Shown: piece by piece, positions 1-8,836 of the stretch | Layout: each line of letters begins with the position of its first letter | How positions within the stretch are numbered: position 1 is the first letter of the stretch | Origin: Fen-1258 sp964449775 | Lineage (GTDB): Bacteria > Bacteroidota > Ignavibacteria > Ignavibacteriales > Melioribacteraceae | Assembly: GCA_964449775.1 (NCBI GenBank) | Contig: CAYVBQ010000003.1 | Span: forward strand, 62,001 to 126,000 | Direction: 5' to 3' | DNA length: 64,000 nt | Program-made: the position numbers and the translations under genes | Notes under the pieces: model-generated | Seen by the model: only the letters and a program-made list of their open reading frames with translations | What the model was told of the DNA's origin: nothing | Database searches by the model: none

Positions 1-1
1 T

Positions 2-418
2 TTCGCACCCATATTAAATGCCAAAGAAATTTTAGAAAAGAAGATCAAAGAAGATATTTCTTTAATCAATAGAGAGATAAGTAGCTTAAAATCACATCTC
101 GAAATCGTTTTGGAAGAAAGAATAAAAACCCAGCGGGAAATGATTGAGCGGTCTCTAAGAGTTTCAGAATTCCAAAGCGCTAAGATGTACGATTCACTTT
201 TAGATAAACAAATTCATCTGATAGAAAGGAAGATTGAACAGCTGCAAGCGAAAAAAGAAGAAAAACAAATTGAACTTATTGAAAAGAAAAAAGAAGTGAA
301 AGCTTTTGAGATACTTAAGGAGAATCAGTTTGAAAGTTTTACAATTGATGAACGGAGACAAGAGCTGAAGGACTTAAATGATATAGCAATCAGAAATTAT
401 AGCAGGGATGCAAAGTGA
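2..418 (+). CDS. fliJ: FliJ, flagellar export chaperone/ATPase stalk (5' end outside window)
   Basis: The reading frame is open from base 2, so the gene enters from the left edge. About 138 residues are visible and perhaps only the first few residues are missing, since FliJ is usually near 145. The protein is almost entirely charged heptad-like helix (Glu/Lys/Gln-rich), as expected for the coiled-coil stalk that couples the FliI ATPase ring to FlhA. There is no strong motif, so the call rests on coiled-coil character, size and position directly ahead of the motE-fliK-flgD genes. The TGA stop overlaps the GTG start of the next gene (GTGA). An in-frame TTG at 110 exists but would discard obvious coiled-coil sequence. 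Confidence 0.8.
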   Translation, partial: FAPILNAKEILEKKIKEDISLINREISSLKSHLEIVLEERIKTQREMIERSLRVSEFQSAKMYDSLLDKQIHLIERKIEQLQAKKEEKQIELIEKKKEVKAFEILKENQFESFTIDERRQELKDLNDIAIRNYSRDAK

Positions 419-1020
419 AAGAAAAAATTATTTATATCGTTTCGTTTCTACTGGCTTTTGCTCTTGTTACGGGATTATTAATTTTTCTGAACTCTACTTA
501 TAATAACATTTTTACTTTCGATTTTACCACTACAGTGAAAACGGCTGCGGAAATAAAAAAACTCGATCAAATAGACAGTACCAAAGTCCATTCAAAAGAT
601 TCAACAATAGTGAATGTTACACCGGAAGCTGCGATCGCACAAAAAATTGATTCATTACAAAGTAAAACCACATCTGTCAGCTTAAAAGATAGTAATGCTG
701 CGCAAATCGTTAGTAAAAAATTGGCAGAAGAGATAAAACCAGCTTTAAAAATACCGCAGACAGCATCATTAGATCCGATCAAAGTTGATCGAGTAGACAA
801 AAACCTTGCGAAACGTGATAGTCTCCATAAAGCATGGGTAAAAAACACTGCAAAATTGTATGAATCGATGGATACTCGTAAAGCCGCTAAAATAATCCAG
901 GGTTATTCCGATAATATTGTTAGAGATTTACTCTTAACAATGAAAAAGAAAAAAGCAGCAGAAATATTAGCTGAATTTAAGCCTGAAACGGCAACACGAA
1001 TTATAAGTGCTGTGCAATGA
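415..1020 (+). CDS. MotE-like flagellar protein (MgtE_N-type C-terminus)
   Basis: 201 residues starting at a GTG that overlaps the fliJ stop. One N-terminal membrane helix (about residues 5-26, IIYIVSFLLAFALVTGLLIF) is followed by a Ser/Lys/Asp-rich linker. The C-terminal helical segment (about 140-201) contains the KLYESMDTRKAAKIIQGY type of sequence typical of the MgtE N-terminal/MotE fold. The same position between fliJ and fliK is held by ylxF in Bacillus; in other bacteria MotE is a periplasmic chaperone for the stator protein MotC. Here the role is inferred from position and domain only. The stop overlaps the fliK start (ATGA). Confidence 0.7.
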   Translation: MKEKIIYIVSFLLAFALVTGLLIFLNSTYNNIFTFDFTTTVKTAAEIKKLDQIDSTKVHSKDSTIVNVTPEAAIAQKIDSLQSKTTSVSLKDSNAAQIVSKKLAEEIKPALKIPQTASLDPIKVDRVDKNLAKRDSLHKAWVKNTAKLYESMDTRKAAKIIQGYSDNIVRDLLLTMKKKKAAEILAEFKPETATRIISAVQ

Positions 1021-3317
1021 ACTTCAACACATTTTTCTTAGACAAGCTTTCTGCCGGAAGTCAATCACTTACCCCTAGCTCTGGAAAAACGTCACCTTCT
1101 TCCTCTCTGTTTTCGGACATAATGAAAGTTTACGAACAGGAAAACGGAACCAATCTAAAATCTCAATCAGATTCTGTAAATCCAAATTCGAACATAATAG
1201 AGGGCTCACCATTTTCTGTAAATGTGATTGAGTGTAATGATGTAAAATTGAAAACGCTTAGTGATTTCATAAAATCATTTATTGCCAATTCACAAGAACC
1301 AATCAACATCTCAGAATTAAAACATGATCTACAGCCTGTTGTGATAAGCAAAAAACAATTCTTACTATCAGCCAACGGTATGGAAGATTTTATTAAAGGG
1401 TTGGTTGAAAGCATAAACTTAAATATGAGTGATGACTTAAAAGCTGCGGTCACTTTGAACATAGAAAATAGTGAAGAACTTAAAAAGCTAAGCACGGAAA
1501 TAAAAAGCGATGAAAAAGAAATCCCTCTTCTCGAGAAAGAATCGGGCGATAATTTAGCTGCAGATATTCCTTTATTAAACACAGGAATAATGTCAGAGTC
1601 CATCCTCGGTTTTCTTTCGAACAACAAGTCACTATCGCTTTCATTCAAAAGCAACTTAGAAAAAGTGAACATTAATCTTTATGAGTTACCGGAAGATAAT
1701 TTTGAGACAAAAATCAATATAGAAAAGCTTGCTTCGGATTTTATTAAAGAAGGCAAAAAAATAGGTAACGCTGAATTAGAATCTTCAAATGAAATTGAGA
1801 GAGAAGAATTAGTCAATACGTCATTCAAAAGTGTGACAGGAAATAGACCAGCCGAGTATTTTATATCATCATCTGAGGAGACCGATCTTTTACTTGAAGA
1901 ACATCAGCCGGGTGTGGTAAAACCGGATACATCCTTAAAACCCGTTGGTTTTAATGCGCCACAAAATGGAAATGTTTACAAAACTGAAATAATGGAGATC
2001 TCCTACATGCCTAATGTTCTAATGAACGACTTAAGTGTTGCTGTTTCTTCAAAAGCGGGAAAATTATCAATAGATCCGATCTTGTTATCGGGATTTACAT
2101 TTAATGATTCGGCAGTATCCGATGTAAAGTTCAGATTAAATAATAATTTATCTATGCAATTAAAAGTAGATGCATCTGTAGATAAAAACCCTTTAGAGTC
2201 AACTTCCTACATAAAAACAGAAGTCCCAAATTCCAATTCTCTCTATAAAGATGAAGTGGCTGCAAATAATAATTTGGATCAAGCGGTTATTTCTAAATGG
2301 AATGGAAAACAAGACGAAGTAAATAATGCTAAGGTTTTGTTAAATGAACTAAACGGGAAATTAGTTGGAGTTGAATTAAAGAAAGCAGCAGTAAAAGATG
2401 AAAGTGTAAAAGTTGTAAAAGACAGCTCGATTGCAAAGTTGGTTTCGAGTGATGTTGCCAAGGAAAGTAAGTTAGATGTTAAAGATGCTGTGAACGAATC
2501 TTCCGATGAAATAGATTTTGTGAATTATAAATCGGGCGATAAATTCAAGGGCATATTACAAGGTGCCGATCAAATAGCGGGCAATGGTGAAATAAATGAT
2601 AAAAAAATTCTGTTTAGTGAGTTGAATGGAAAATTAGTTGGAGTTGACGTAAAGAAAACAGCAGTAAAAGTTGATAACGTAAAACCTATAATAGAGAACG
2701 AAAGCACAAAATCAGTTTCTGGTGAGAATGGTAACGAAAATAGAGCAGCTAATAAAGAGACCGAAAACAAAGCATCTGACGGAAAAGACTTTGCGAAACA
2801 TAAATCAAATGATGGTTCCGAAAATATTTTTCAAAGAGCAGATCAAATAAACGGCAATGATTCCGATATATTCAAAATAGCTCCGGAATTAAAAACATCT
2901 CATGATGTACCGAAAATAATTAAGACTCATGAAATAATTCCGGAATTCTCAAAGATTATTCAAACCGGCGAAAAACAGAGTATGACCTTTCAGCTAACGC
3001 CGGAGAACTTAGGAAAAGTAAAGCTCATTGTTGAATTGATAGACAACCAGATCAACACCCGTATCGAAGTAGAAAACGAGCAGGTGAAACAATTCATTCA
3101 ATCAAACTTGGAACAGCTCAAACAAAATCTGCAGTCATCGGGAATTCAGTTGAGTACTGTGAATGTAAGCCTAACAGAATCCGAACAGAAATTTGCGAAG
3201 GGATTTGCACAACGTAAAAAATCCGGTGAAAGAGTCAGCAAAGTAAAAGCGAATGATGAAGAAACACGCCCAACTCAGAAATCATTAGGTTACAATACTT
3301 ACGAATTTTTAGCATAG
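1017..3317 (+). CDS. fliK: FliK, flagellar hook-length control protein
   Basis: 766 residues, long for FliK. The C-terminal hook-length domain (about residues 640-735) carries the recognisable FQLTPENLGKVKLIVEL core followed by an amphipathic helix that would contact FlhB. The rest is low-complexity Ser/Asn/Lys-rich sequence, as expected for a secreted molecular ruler. Residues about 439-530 and 530-620 are a diverged tandem duplication with a period of exactly 91 codons (see 2331-2876). It overlaps motE by ATGA and is followed after 7 bases by flgD. It would be exported by the type III apparatus encoded downstream. Confidence 0.85.
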   Translation: MNFNTFFLDKLSAGSQSLTPSSGKTSPSSSLFSDIMKVYEQENGTNLKSQSDSVNPNSNIIEGSPFSVNVIECNDVKLKTLSDFIKSFIANSQEPINISELKHDLQPVVISKKQFLLSANGMEDFIKGLVESINLNMSDDLKAAVTLNIENSEELKKLSTEIKSDEKEIPLLEKESGDNLAADIPLLNTGIMSESILGFLSNNKSLSLSFKSNLEKVNINLYELPEDNFETKINIEKLASDFIKEGKKIGNAELESSNEIEREELVNTSFKSVTGNRPAEYFISSSEETDLLLEEHQPGVVKPDTSLKPVGFNAPQNGNVYKTEIMEISYMPNVLMNDLSVAVSSKAGKLSIDPILLSGFTFNDSAVSDVKFRLNNNLSMQLKVDASVDKNPLESTSYIKTEVPNSNSLYKDEVAANNNLDQAVISKWNGKQDEVNNAKVLLNELNGKLVGVELKKAAVKDESVKVVKDSSIAKLVSSDVAKESKLDVKDAVNESSDEIDFVNYKSGDKFKGILQGADQIAGNGEINDKKILFSELNGKLVGVDVKKTAVKVDNVKPIIENESTKSVSGENGNENRAANKETENKASDGKDFAKHKSNDGSENIFQRADQINGNDSDIFKIAPELKTSHDVPKIIKTHEIIPEFSKIIQTGEKQSMTFQLTPENLGKVKLIVELIDNQINTRIEVENEQVKQFIQSNLEQLKQNLQSSGIQLSTVNVSLTESEQKFAKGFAQRKKSGERVSKVKANDEETRPTQKSLGYNTYEFLA
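2331..2876 (+). repeat. Diverged tandem duplication inside fliK (period 273 bp)
   Basis: The segment starting at 2331 (ELNGKLVGVELKKAAVK) recurs at 2604 (ELNGKLVGVDVKKTAVK), 273 bases or 91 codons later. The resemblance continues into the second half of each unit (KSGDKF...GADQIAGNG against KSNDGS...RADQINGND). The two copies are in frame, so the duplication lengthened the linker of the ruler protein without breaking it. Confidence 0.75.
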
Positions 3318-3324
3318 GTGAAAA

Positions 3325-4017
3325 ATGGTAGATCCAATTACTAGCAACTCGGTTAACGCAGCTACAACAACAGCACAAGGGAAATCATCCCTCGGTAAAG
3401 ATGATTTTATGAAGCTGATGATTTCGCAATTAAAAAACCAGGATCCTCTCAATCCGATGGACGGCACCGAGTTTTCTGCACAACTCGCTCAATTTAGTTC
3501 CCTCGAACAGCTCAGCAACTTGAACTCGTATATGAAACAAAGCATTGATGCGAACGCAGTTCTTACTCAATCAATTAATAATACACTTATTACAGGATTG
3601 ATAGGAAAAGATGTAAAGATCAATGGGGGAGATCTTCAACTTAGAGGACAGGAAAGCATTGTGCTCGGTTACAACATGCCTGTTGAAGCTAAAACTGCAC
3701 AGATAAAAATCTATAATGGAAGCGGTACACTTGTAAGAACAATTGATGGTGTTCCTACTAGTTTAGGAAGCAGTAAACTTTCATGGGATTTGACCGATAA
3801 TAACGGTAACAAATTGCCAAATGGCAATTATAAATTTGAAGTTGAAGCATTGAATAATAGTGGTGATAAAATGAGTCTGGGGCTTTTCAAAGTTGGAATG
3901 CTAGAGGGTGTTCGTTTTACTGACCAAGGAACCGTTCTTATTGTTGGCGGTGCGGAATATTCTATCTCTGATATAGCCGAAGTACTCAATCCAAAAAACA
4001 ACGGAGGTTCCAAGTAA
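3325..4017 (+). CDS. flgD: FlgD, hook-capping/scaffold protein
   Basis: 230 residues, a normal FlgD length. The N-terminal export/capping segment (about 20-75) has the family signature LGKDDFMKLMISQLKNQDPL followed by GTEFSAQLAQFSSLEQL. Residues about 105-190 form the Ig-like FlgD domain (SWDLTDNNGNKLPNGNYKFE). The protein caps the growing hook during FlgE assembly. The TAA stop shares its last base with the ATG of the next gene. Position fliK-flgD-flgE is conserved across many phyla. Confidence 0.93.
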   Translation: MVDPITSNSVNAATTTAQGKSSLGKDDFMKLMISQLKNQDPLNPMDGTEFSAQLAQFSSLEQLSNLNSYMKQSIDANAVLTQSINNTLITGLIGKDVKINGGDLQLRGQESIVLGYNMPVEAKTAQIKIYNGSGTLVRTIDGVPTSLGSSKLSWDLTDNNGNKLPNGNYKFEVEALNNSGDKMSLGLFKVGMLEGVRFTDQGTVLIVGGAEYSISDIAEVLNPKNNGGSK

Positions 4018-4397
4018 TGGCAGAAATTAACGGCGTCTCAGTTCCTTTTATACCGATTGTTGGAAACAGTGAAGTTGCTTCAAGAAAAATTGGAAGAGAA
4101 GCTGCCTCAAGTTTCGATGCAATTTTTAAAGAGGAACTTGAGAAAGTCAAGTTTTCTAATCACGCTTTGAAACGTCTTGAAGCGAGAAACATTCAACTTA
4201 GCGATAATGATCTTTCAAGGATTCAAAACGCAGTTGACAAAGCAGAAGCAAAAGGAGCAAAGGATTCGTTGGTTATGATGGATAAAACGGCATTCATCGT
4301 CAACATTCCTAACAAAACAGTAGTAACAGCAATGGAAGTTGCTGAATCGAATGAAAATGTCTTTACTAACATAGACAGTGTAGTGTTTGCATATTAA
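4017..4397 (+). CDS. TIGR02530-type flagellar operon protein
   Basis: 126 residues. The second half has the pattern FSNHALKRLEARNIQLSD, then an Ala/Lys-rich helix and MDKTAFIVNIPNKTVVTAME, characteristic of the small TIGR02530 flagellar operon family found between flgD and flgE in Firmicutes and others. Its function is not established; position suggests a hook-assembly accessory or regulator. It starts one base into the flgD stop codon. The gene is followed by a 94-base structured gap before flgE. Confidence 0.8.
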   Translation: MAEINGVSVPFIPIVGNSEVASRKIGREAASSFDAIFKEELEKVKFSNHALKRLEARNIQLSDNDLSRIQNAVDKAEAKGAKDSLVMMDKTAFIVNIPNKTVVTAMEVAESNENVFTNIDSVVFAY

Positions 4398-4418
4398 TTA
4401 AATAACTTAATAAAAACT

Positions 4419-4473
4419 GAGCGGGACCTTCCAAGGGCGCTCTCAGATTCAGCCGACTGACAGAAGCTGAATC
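4419..4473 (+). promoter_or_regulatory. Two stem-loops in the flgE leader
   Basis: The first hairpin pairs GAGCG (4419-4423) with CGCTC (4438-4442), with an inner CCTT/AAGG pairing. The second pairs GATTCAGC (4446-4453) with GCTGAATC (4466-4473) around a 12-base loop. They lie just upstream of an unusually strong ribosome site (GGAGGT at 4481-4486), 5 bases before the flgE ATG. The flagellin leader has the same layout. Confidence 0.6.
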
Positions 4474-4491
4474 AAATAACGGAGGTTACAA

Positions 4492-6207
4492 ATGGCACTT
4501 CTAAATTCTCTTTTCGCAGGCGTATCTGGTTTACGCAACAATCAAGCAACAATGGACGTAATCGGCAACAACATTGCCAACGTCAATACAATCGGGTTCA
4601 AAGGATCGCGTGTTACATTCAGCGATACTTTCAATCAATTTGTAAAAGCGGGCACAAATCCAACTTCAACAAGCGGCGGTACTAACAGTTTTCAAATTGG
4701 TCTTGGTATGAAGATCAATTCAATTGATAGAAACTGGAATCAAGGCACATTTGAAAGAACCGGAATTACCACAGACTTAGCTTTACAAGGACAAGGATTG
4801 TTTGTTCTAAAAAGTAATGGTCAGCAATTGTATTCGAGAGCCGGTGCATTTATTTTTGATGCAGATGGTAAATTAGTAAATCCACAAAATGGTGCTGTTG
4901 TACAGGGTAAAGTAGCTAACGGTTTAGGTGAGATACCTGCCGGTACGACATTGCAGGATATTGTGATTGACAAGAATTTACGCTTACCTGCGGTTAAAAC
5001 AACCAAAGCAGTTTGGGGCGGCAATTTACAAAGTAGTTCTACAACAATTAGAACAGATACTGTTGAATTAGTTGGTAACTTAAAACGTGAAAGTCCAGCA
5101 GCGGCAGTAACTTTCCCGGGCGCTGCATATAATTCTGCTGATCCAACCACATACAATGCAAGTAAAATTTATAATAAGGACGGACAGGCATTTCAATTGA
5201 GAAGTTGGTATACAGAGGCAACGGCAGTTGCACCTGCAGTTGGTGCTTGGACATATAATTTCGCGATTTTTGCACTTGATGCGAACGGCAACCCAACAGG
5301 TGCTGCAATCACTACCGATACAAAACTATTATCATTTGATGCAGCAACCGGCGCTTCGACCACAGCTCAAATTACAATAACTAAGGATACTAATAAAATA
5401 GATTACAAACTTAATTTTTCCTCGCTAAACAACTTGATAGCAGATAACAATGTTATAACAAAAATTGATAAAGGAGAAACACCTGAACCGGTATTAGGAG
5501 CAGTTACTATATTCGATTCATTGGGCAATTCACACACTTTATCATTAAAATTTGAGCACCTCGATAATAATAAATGGAGTTGGAAAGCAACAGTTCCGGG
5601 CACCAGTGGTGATTTAGGATCAAACGCTTATGGGGAAGCAATATTTGATCCTAACGGTCAAATTCAGAGTTTGTGGCAGGCAGGCAACCAAGTTACATCA
5701 ACTCCACCGGTTCCTCAGATAACTTTTACACCGGCAAGCGGTGCTGAAGCTCAAATAATTGATCTCGATTTTGGTACAGGTACTGCAGGTGTTACACAAA
5801 CTAACTTAACATCACAAGTTGCTGCTTTATCACAAAACGGTTCTTCTTCAGCGGCACTGTCAAATCTTAATATCGATCAATACGGAAATATAATCGGTAT
5901 CTTCTCAAATGGTAATTCAAGAAAACTAGCGCAAATAATGATTGCAACATTTAGAAACTTAAACGGTCTTGTTAGCGTCGGCGACAATATGTACAACGTA
6001 GCGGCAAATGCCGGTGCTCCTCGACTTGATGTTCCCGGTGAAAATTCTGTTACAACAATTCAGTCCGGCGCCCTTGAGCAATCAAATGTTGATTTATCGG
6101 AAGAGTTCACAAGAATGATTGTATCACAAAGAGGATTCCAGGCAAATGCACGTGTTGTAACTACGGCAGATAATTTACTTCAGGAAATCACAAATTTGAT
6201 TAGATAA
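4492..6207 (+). CDS. flgE: FlgE, flagellar hook protein
   Basis: 571 residues. The N-terminus has the rod/hook/filament axial signature (SLFAGVSGLRNNQATMDVIG followed by NNIANVNTIGFKGSR) and the C-terminus has the matching helix (SNVDLSEEFTRMIVSQRGFQ). The long variable central domains (about 150-480) are typical of larger hook proteins. The ATG is supported by the GGAGGT site 5 bases upstream. It is exported by the FlhAB/FliPQR gate and polymerised under the FlgD cap, with length set by FliK; all three partners are in this window. A 347-base gap follows, so transcription may restart at fliL. Confidence 0.95.
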   Translation: MALLNSLFAGVSGLRNNQATMDVIGNNIANVNTIGFKGSRVTFSDTFNQFVKAGTNPTSTSGGTNSFQIGLGMKINSIDRNWNQGTFERTGITTDLALQGQGLFVLKSNGQQLYSRAGAFIFDADGKLVNPQNGAVVQGKVANGLGEIPAGTTLQDIVIDKNLRLPAVKTTKAVWGGNLQSSSTTIRTDTVELVGNLKRESPAAAVTFPGAAYNSADPTTYNASKIYNKDGQAFQLRSWYTEATAVAPAVGAWTYNFAIFALDANGNPTGAAITTDTKLLSFDAATGASTTAQITITKDTNKIDYKLNFSSLNNLIADNNVITKIDKGETPEPVLGAVTIFDSLGNSHTLSLKFEHLDNNKWSWKATVPGTSGDLGSNAYGEAIFDPNGQIQSLWQAGNQVTSTPPVPQITFTPASGAEAQIIDLDFGTGTAGVTQTNLTSQVAALSQNGSSSAALSNLNIDQYGNIIGIFSNGNSRKLAQIMIATFRNLNGLVSVGDNMYNVAANAGAPRLDVPGENSVTTIQSGALEQSNVDLSEEFTRMIVSQRGFQANARVVTTADNLLQEITNLIR

Positions 6208-6554
6208 TTTTTCTTCATCGTATAGAGCACATCACAGAATGGGCTGCGGAAAAAGTTAGAACAGTATAATTTTGAAAACCTTTTTCTTCAGCCCCATTTC
6301 TTTTCGGTTCAACACTTAGGATAACGAATTAAAATAAATTTTCGATTTTCAAACTTCCTCATGGCTAAAATTTCATATTCGAAAACCCACTTTAGTAATT
6401 AGCTCATCTAGTGATATAAATACCATCAACTTATTCGGATTGTGGAGATGAATCCAACTGATGAATATTAGCCAAACATTGATCATTACGACCTCTCAAA
6501 TATGGATATTGAAGAAATATTCAATGGCATAGCAATTGAAAATTATCTGTCACT
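6208..6554 (+). other. Gap between flgE and fliL; weak terminator-like hairpin, no supported gene
   Basis: An imperfect stem pairs AATGGGCTG (about 6239-6247) with CAGCCCCATT (6289-6298), helped by GAAAAAG/CTTTTTC, followed by a short T-rich run. It could be a weak terminator after flgE. The rest holds only very short open frames. flbD, often found here in other genomes, is absent. Confidence 0.45.
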
Positions 6555-7112
6555 ATGGAAAAGATAAAAGAAGATTTAACCGAAACCAAAGTAGAAGAAA
6601 CTTCCGAACTCGCGGAAAAGGGAAAGGGACTTAACATAAAAGTGTTAATGTTCGGAATTCCAATCTTTATTATTCAGTTAGTCGCGGTCTATTTTATCAC
6701 GGCAAATGTTTTATTGAACAAGATTCAAACTAACCATTCTTCTGCCGAACCATCTCCTGCTGAAATTAAAAAAGAAGCAGAGCAACCAAAAGTTAACTCT
6801 AATGAGCTCGGAAAATTTGTTTATATGGTTGAAGACGTGGTCATCAATCCCGCAAATACCGAGGGTAAAAGATTACTCCTATCCTCGCTTGGGTTTGATG
6901 TTTCTACCGAACAAGAACATCAAGAACTTAAATCGAAAGAGTTTCTTCTTAAGGACGCAGTTATATCCATCCTGAGCAGCAAAGAGGTGTCCCGACTAAG
7001 TAATATAGTATACCGCGACACACTTAGAACGGAAATTATAAAACGTCTTTCGGTGGTAATGCCGAAAGTTAAAATAAACACTATTTATTTCAGTAAATAC
7101 ATTTTACAATAG
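6555..7112 (+). CDS. fliL: FliL, basal-body-associated stator protein
   Basis: 185 residues. A cytoplasmic Glu/Lys-rich N-terminus precedes one membrane helix (about 31-55, ending PIFIIQLVAVYFITANVLL). The periplasmic FliL domain follows, with FVYMVEDVVINPAN and a C-terminal stretch ending in INTIYFSKYILQ. FliL binds the stators at the motor. The gene is immediately upstream of fliM, the usual order. It has no strong ribosome site, and an upstream gap separates it from flgE, so a promoter may lie in 6208-6554. Confidence 0.85.
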   Translation: MEKIKEDLTETKVEETSELAEKGKGLNIKVLMFGIPIFIIQLVAVYFITANVLLNKIQTNHSSAEPSPAEIKKEAEQPKVNSNELGKFVYMVEDVVINPANTEGKRLLLSSLGFDVSTEQEHQELKSKEFLLKDAVISILSSKEVSRLSNIVYRDTLRTEIIKRLSVVMPKVKINTIYFSKYILQ

Positions 7113-7114
7113 CC

Positions 7115-8101
7115 ATGCCTGAAATATTATCACAACAAGAGATCGATCAGCTTCTTAATAACATTAAGAGCGGAACTGAACAGAGTATTGAAACGAGCCA
7201 TGAAAGGGAAGCGGTTCTTTTCGATTTCCGTCTGCCTAATAGAATTTCTAAGAACCAACTTCGAATTCTTCGCAGTTTTTTCGAAAATTTTGCCGAGAGT
7301 TTCAGTTCATTCCTTGTAACAAAACTTCAGACGGTTGTAAATATTAATGTAACATCAGTAGACCAAATTTATTATTCGGAGTATGTTCTTTCGGTAGCCA
7401 ATCCGGCTTGCCTTTTCACTTTTGATATCAGGAACACCGACGTAAAAGGAATTCTTGAGCTCAACAATGATCTCGCTCTTTCGCTTGTTGACAAACTTCT
7501 CGGTGGGAACGGACTGGGAACAAAACAGTCAAAGGTTATAACGCCAATTGAGCAAAGAGTTCTGCGTGTAGTTGTTGAAAGGATTATGCAAGATTTACGT
7601 AAAGCATGGCAGACAGTGGACAACTTCGAATTTAATCTTGAACGTTTTGAACCGGATATTGATTTTGCACAGATCACATCACAGAGCGAATCGGTATTGC
7701 TCATATCCTTCGAAATTTTGATTGGCGAACAATCATATTTGATGAATATCTGTTTTGCAACTTTTGCCTTCGACAACATACTGGCAAAATTATCCACAAC
7801 AAAACTTTCATCAATCAGAGCAACAAAATATTTCGGCATTTCCGCAAAAGAAGTAGTGGAAAACCATCTCTCAAAAACACTTCTGCCGCTGAAGGTTGAA
7901 TTTGGAAAGACACAACTTTCGATTAAGGAATTACTTGATATGCAGGTGGGAGATATTGTCCGCCTTGAAACAAAATTATCTGACGATCAACAAGTTAGAA
8001 CGGGCAGCCAGGTTCTATTTTCCGGAAGAATCGGGACTGTCAACAATCATAAAGCAATAAGGATTACTAAAAAAGTAATCGATGAACCAAAATCTTTCTG
8101 A
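7115..8101 (+). CDS. fliM: FliM, flagellar motor switch protein
   Basis: 328 residues, the usual length. The extreme N-terminus carries the CheY-P binding helix (LSQQEIDQLLNNI), followed by the CheC-like middle domain (about 40-225) and a C-terminal SpoA domain (about 245-320, LPLKVEFGKTQLSIKELLDM). The retained CheY-docking motif implies chemotactic control although no che genes are in this window. It overlaps fliN by 20 bases. Confidence 0.95.
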   Translation: MPEILSQQEIDQLLNNIKSGTEQSIETSHEREAVLFDFRLPNRISKNQLRILRSFFENFAESFSSFLVTKLQTVVNINVTSVDQIYYSEYVLSVANPACLFTFDIRNTDVKGILELNNDLALSLVDKLLGGNGLGTKQSKVITPIEQRVLRVVVERIMQDLRKAWQTVDNFEFNLERFEPDIDFAQITSQSESVLLISFEILIGEQSYLMNICFATFAFDNILAKLSTTKLSSIRATKYFGISAKEVVENHLSKTLLPLKVEFGKTQLSIKELLDMQVGDIVRLETKLSDDQQVRTGSQVLFSGRIGTVNNHKAIRITKKVIDEPKSF

Positions 8102-8495
8102 GGAATTCATGGATAACCTAATAAACGAACCTACTAAACCTGTAAGTGATCAAGATGCATCATCTGCTTCGATAAGCAGTTCTCTTGCACAATTCGAAGA
8201 ATTTGACGATTCGACCAGGTCGAATACCGGCTCTAACGAAAAGCTTCATTTCCTGAAAGATCTGCCAATGAACATTTATATCGAACTCGGCAGAACTCAG
8301 ATGCAGATCAAAGATATTCTGGAACTCGAACGTGGTTATGTAATTGAACTTGATAAACTTGCAAGCGAACCTGTTGATGTTTTTGTGAATAACAAAAAAA
8401 TCGCAGAGGGTGAAGTGGTTGTAATTGATAAACATTTTGGAATAAGAATTACAAGTCTTGTTGATCCGGCAAATAGAGTAAAGGATATCAACTGA
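8082..8495 (+). CDS. fliN: FliN, flagellar motor switch protein
   Basis: 137 residues. The C-terminal half (about 60-130) is the SpoA/FliN surface-presentation domain (LPMNIYIELGRTQMQIKDIL). The N-terminal ~55 residues are Ser/Asp-rich and unstructured, and there is no CheC domain, so this is FliN rather than FliY. The ATG at 8082 lies inside fliM; an in-frame ATG at 8109 would give a non-overlapping alternative. With FliM it forms the C-ring and helps dock export cargo. Confidence 0.92.
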   Translation: MNQNLSEEFMDNLINEPTKPVSDQDASSASISSSLAQFEEFDDSTRSNTGSNEKLHFLKDLPMNIYIELGRTQMQIKDILELERGYVIELDKLASEPVDVFVNNKKIAEGEVVVIDKHFGIRITSLVDPANRVKDIN

Positions 8496-8836
8496 TGACA
8501 TTCTTAGACATTGTTAAATCGTTCATTCCGCTCATCTTGATTTTCGGTCTGCTCTTCGGTGTATTGATGCTTGTTAGAAAATACTCCTTTTCGCTCGGCG
8601 GAAAGAAACTACGTTCTGTAAATGTTGATGTTGTATATAATCAATTAATTCTTCCTAAGAAATATTTATCGCTCATTCGTGTTCAGGACAAACTACTCGT
8701 ACTTGGAATCAGCGAAAATAATATCACATTACTAAAAGAATTGGATTACAATTCATTTCAAGAATCAGAAACTATTGCAAAAGACACAAAACCAAATTTT
8801 GTCGATATCTTCAAACAGAATTTGGGAATAAAATGA
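8495..8836 (+). CDS. fliO: FliO, export-gate assembly protein
   Basis: 113 residues with one N-terminal membrane helix (about 8-28, SFIPLILIFGLLFGVLMLV) followed by a cytoplasmic domain with VNVDVVYNQLILPKKYLSLI and VLGISENNITLLKEL, the weakly conserved FliO pattern. FliO is a transient chaperone for FliP ring assembly. The call is supported mainly by position between fliN and fliP, with stop-start overlaps on both sides. Confidence 0.85.
   Translation: MTFLDIVKSFIPLILIFGLLFGVLMLVRKYSFSLGGKKLRSVNVDVVYNQLILPKKYLSLIRVQDKLLVLGISENNITLLKELDYNSFQESETIAKDTKPNFVDIFKQNLGIK

Noticed and set aside
6415..6570. Possible decayed gene before fliL (a frame with one in-frame TAG at 6469)
   Set aside because: The two pieces are short, match no family I know, and the stop would have to be an error. 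Probably chance in an A/T-rich gap.
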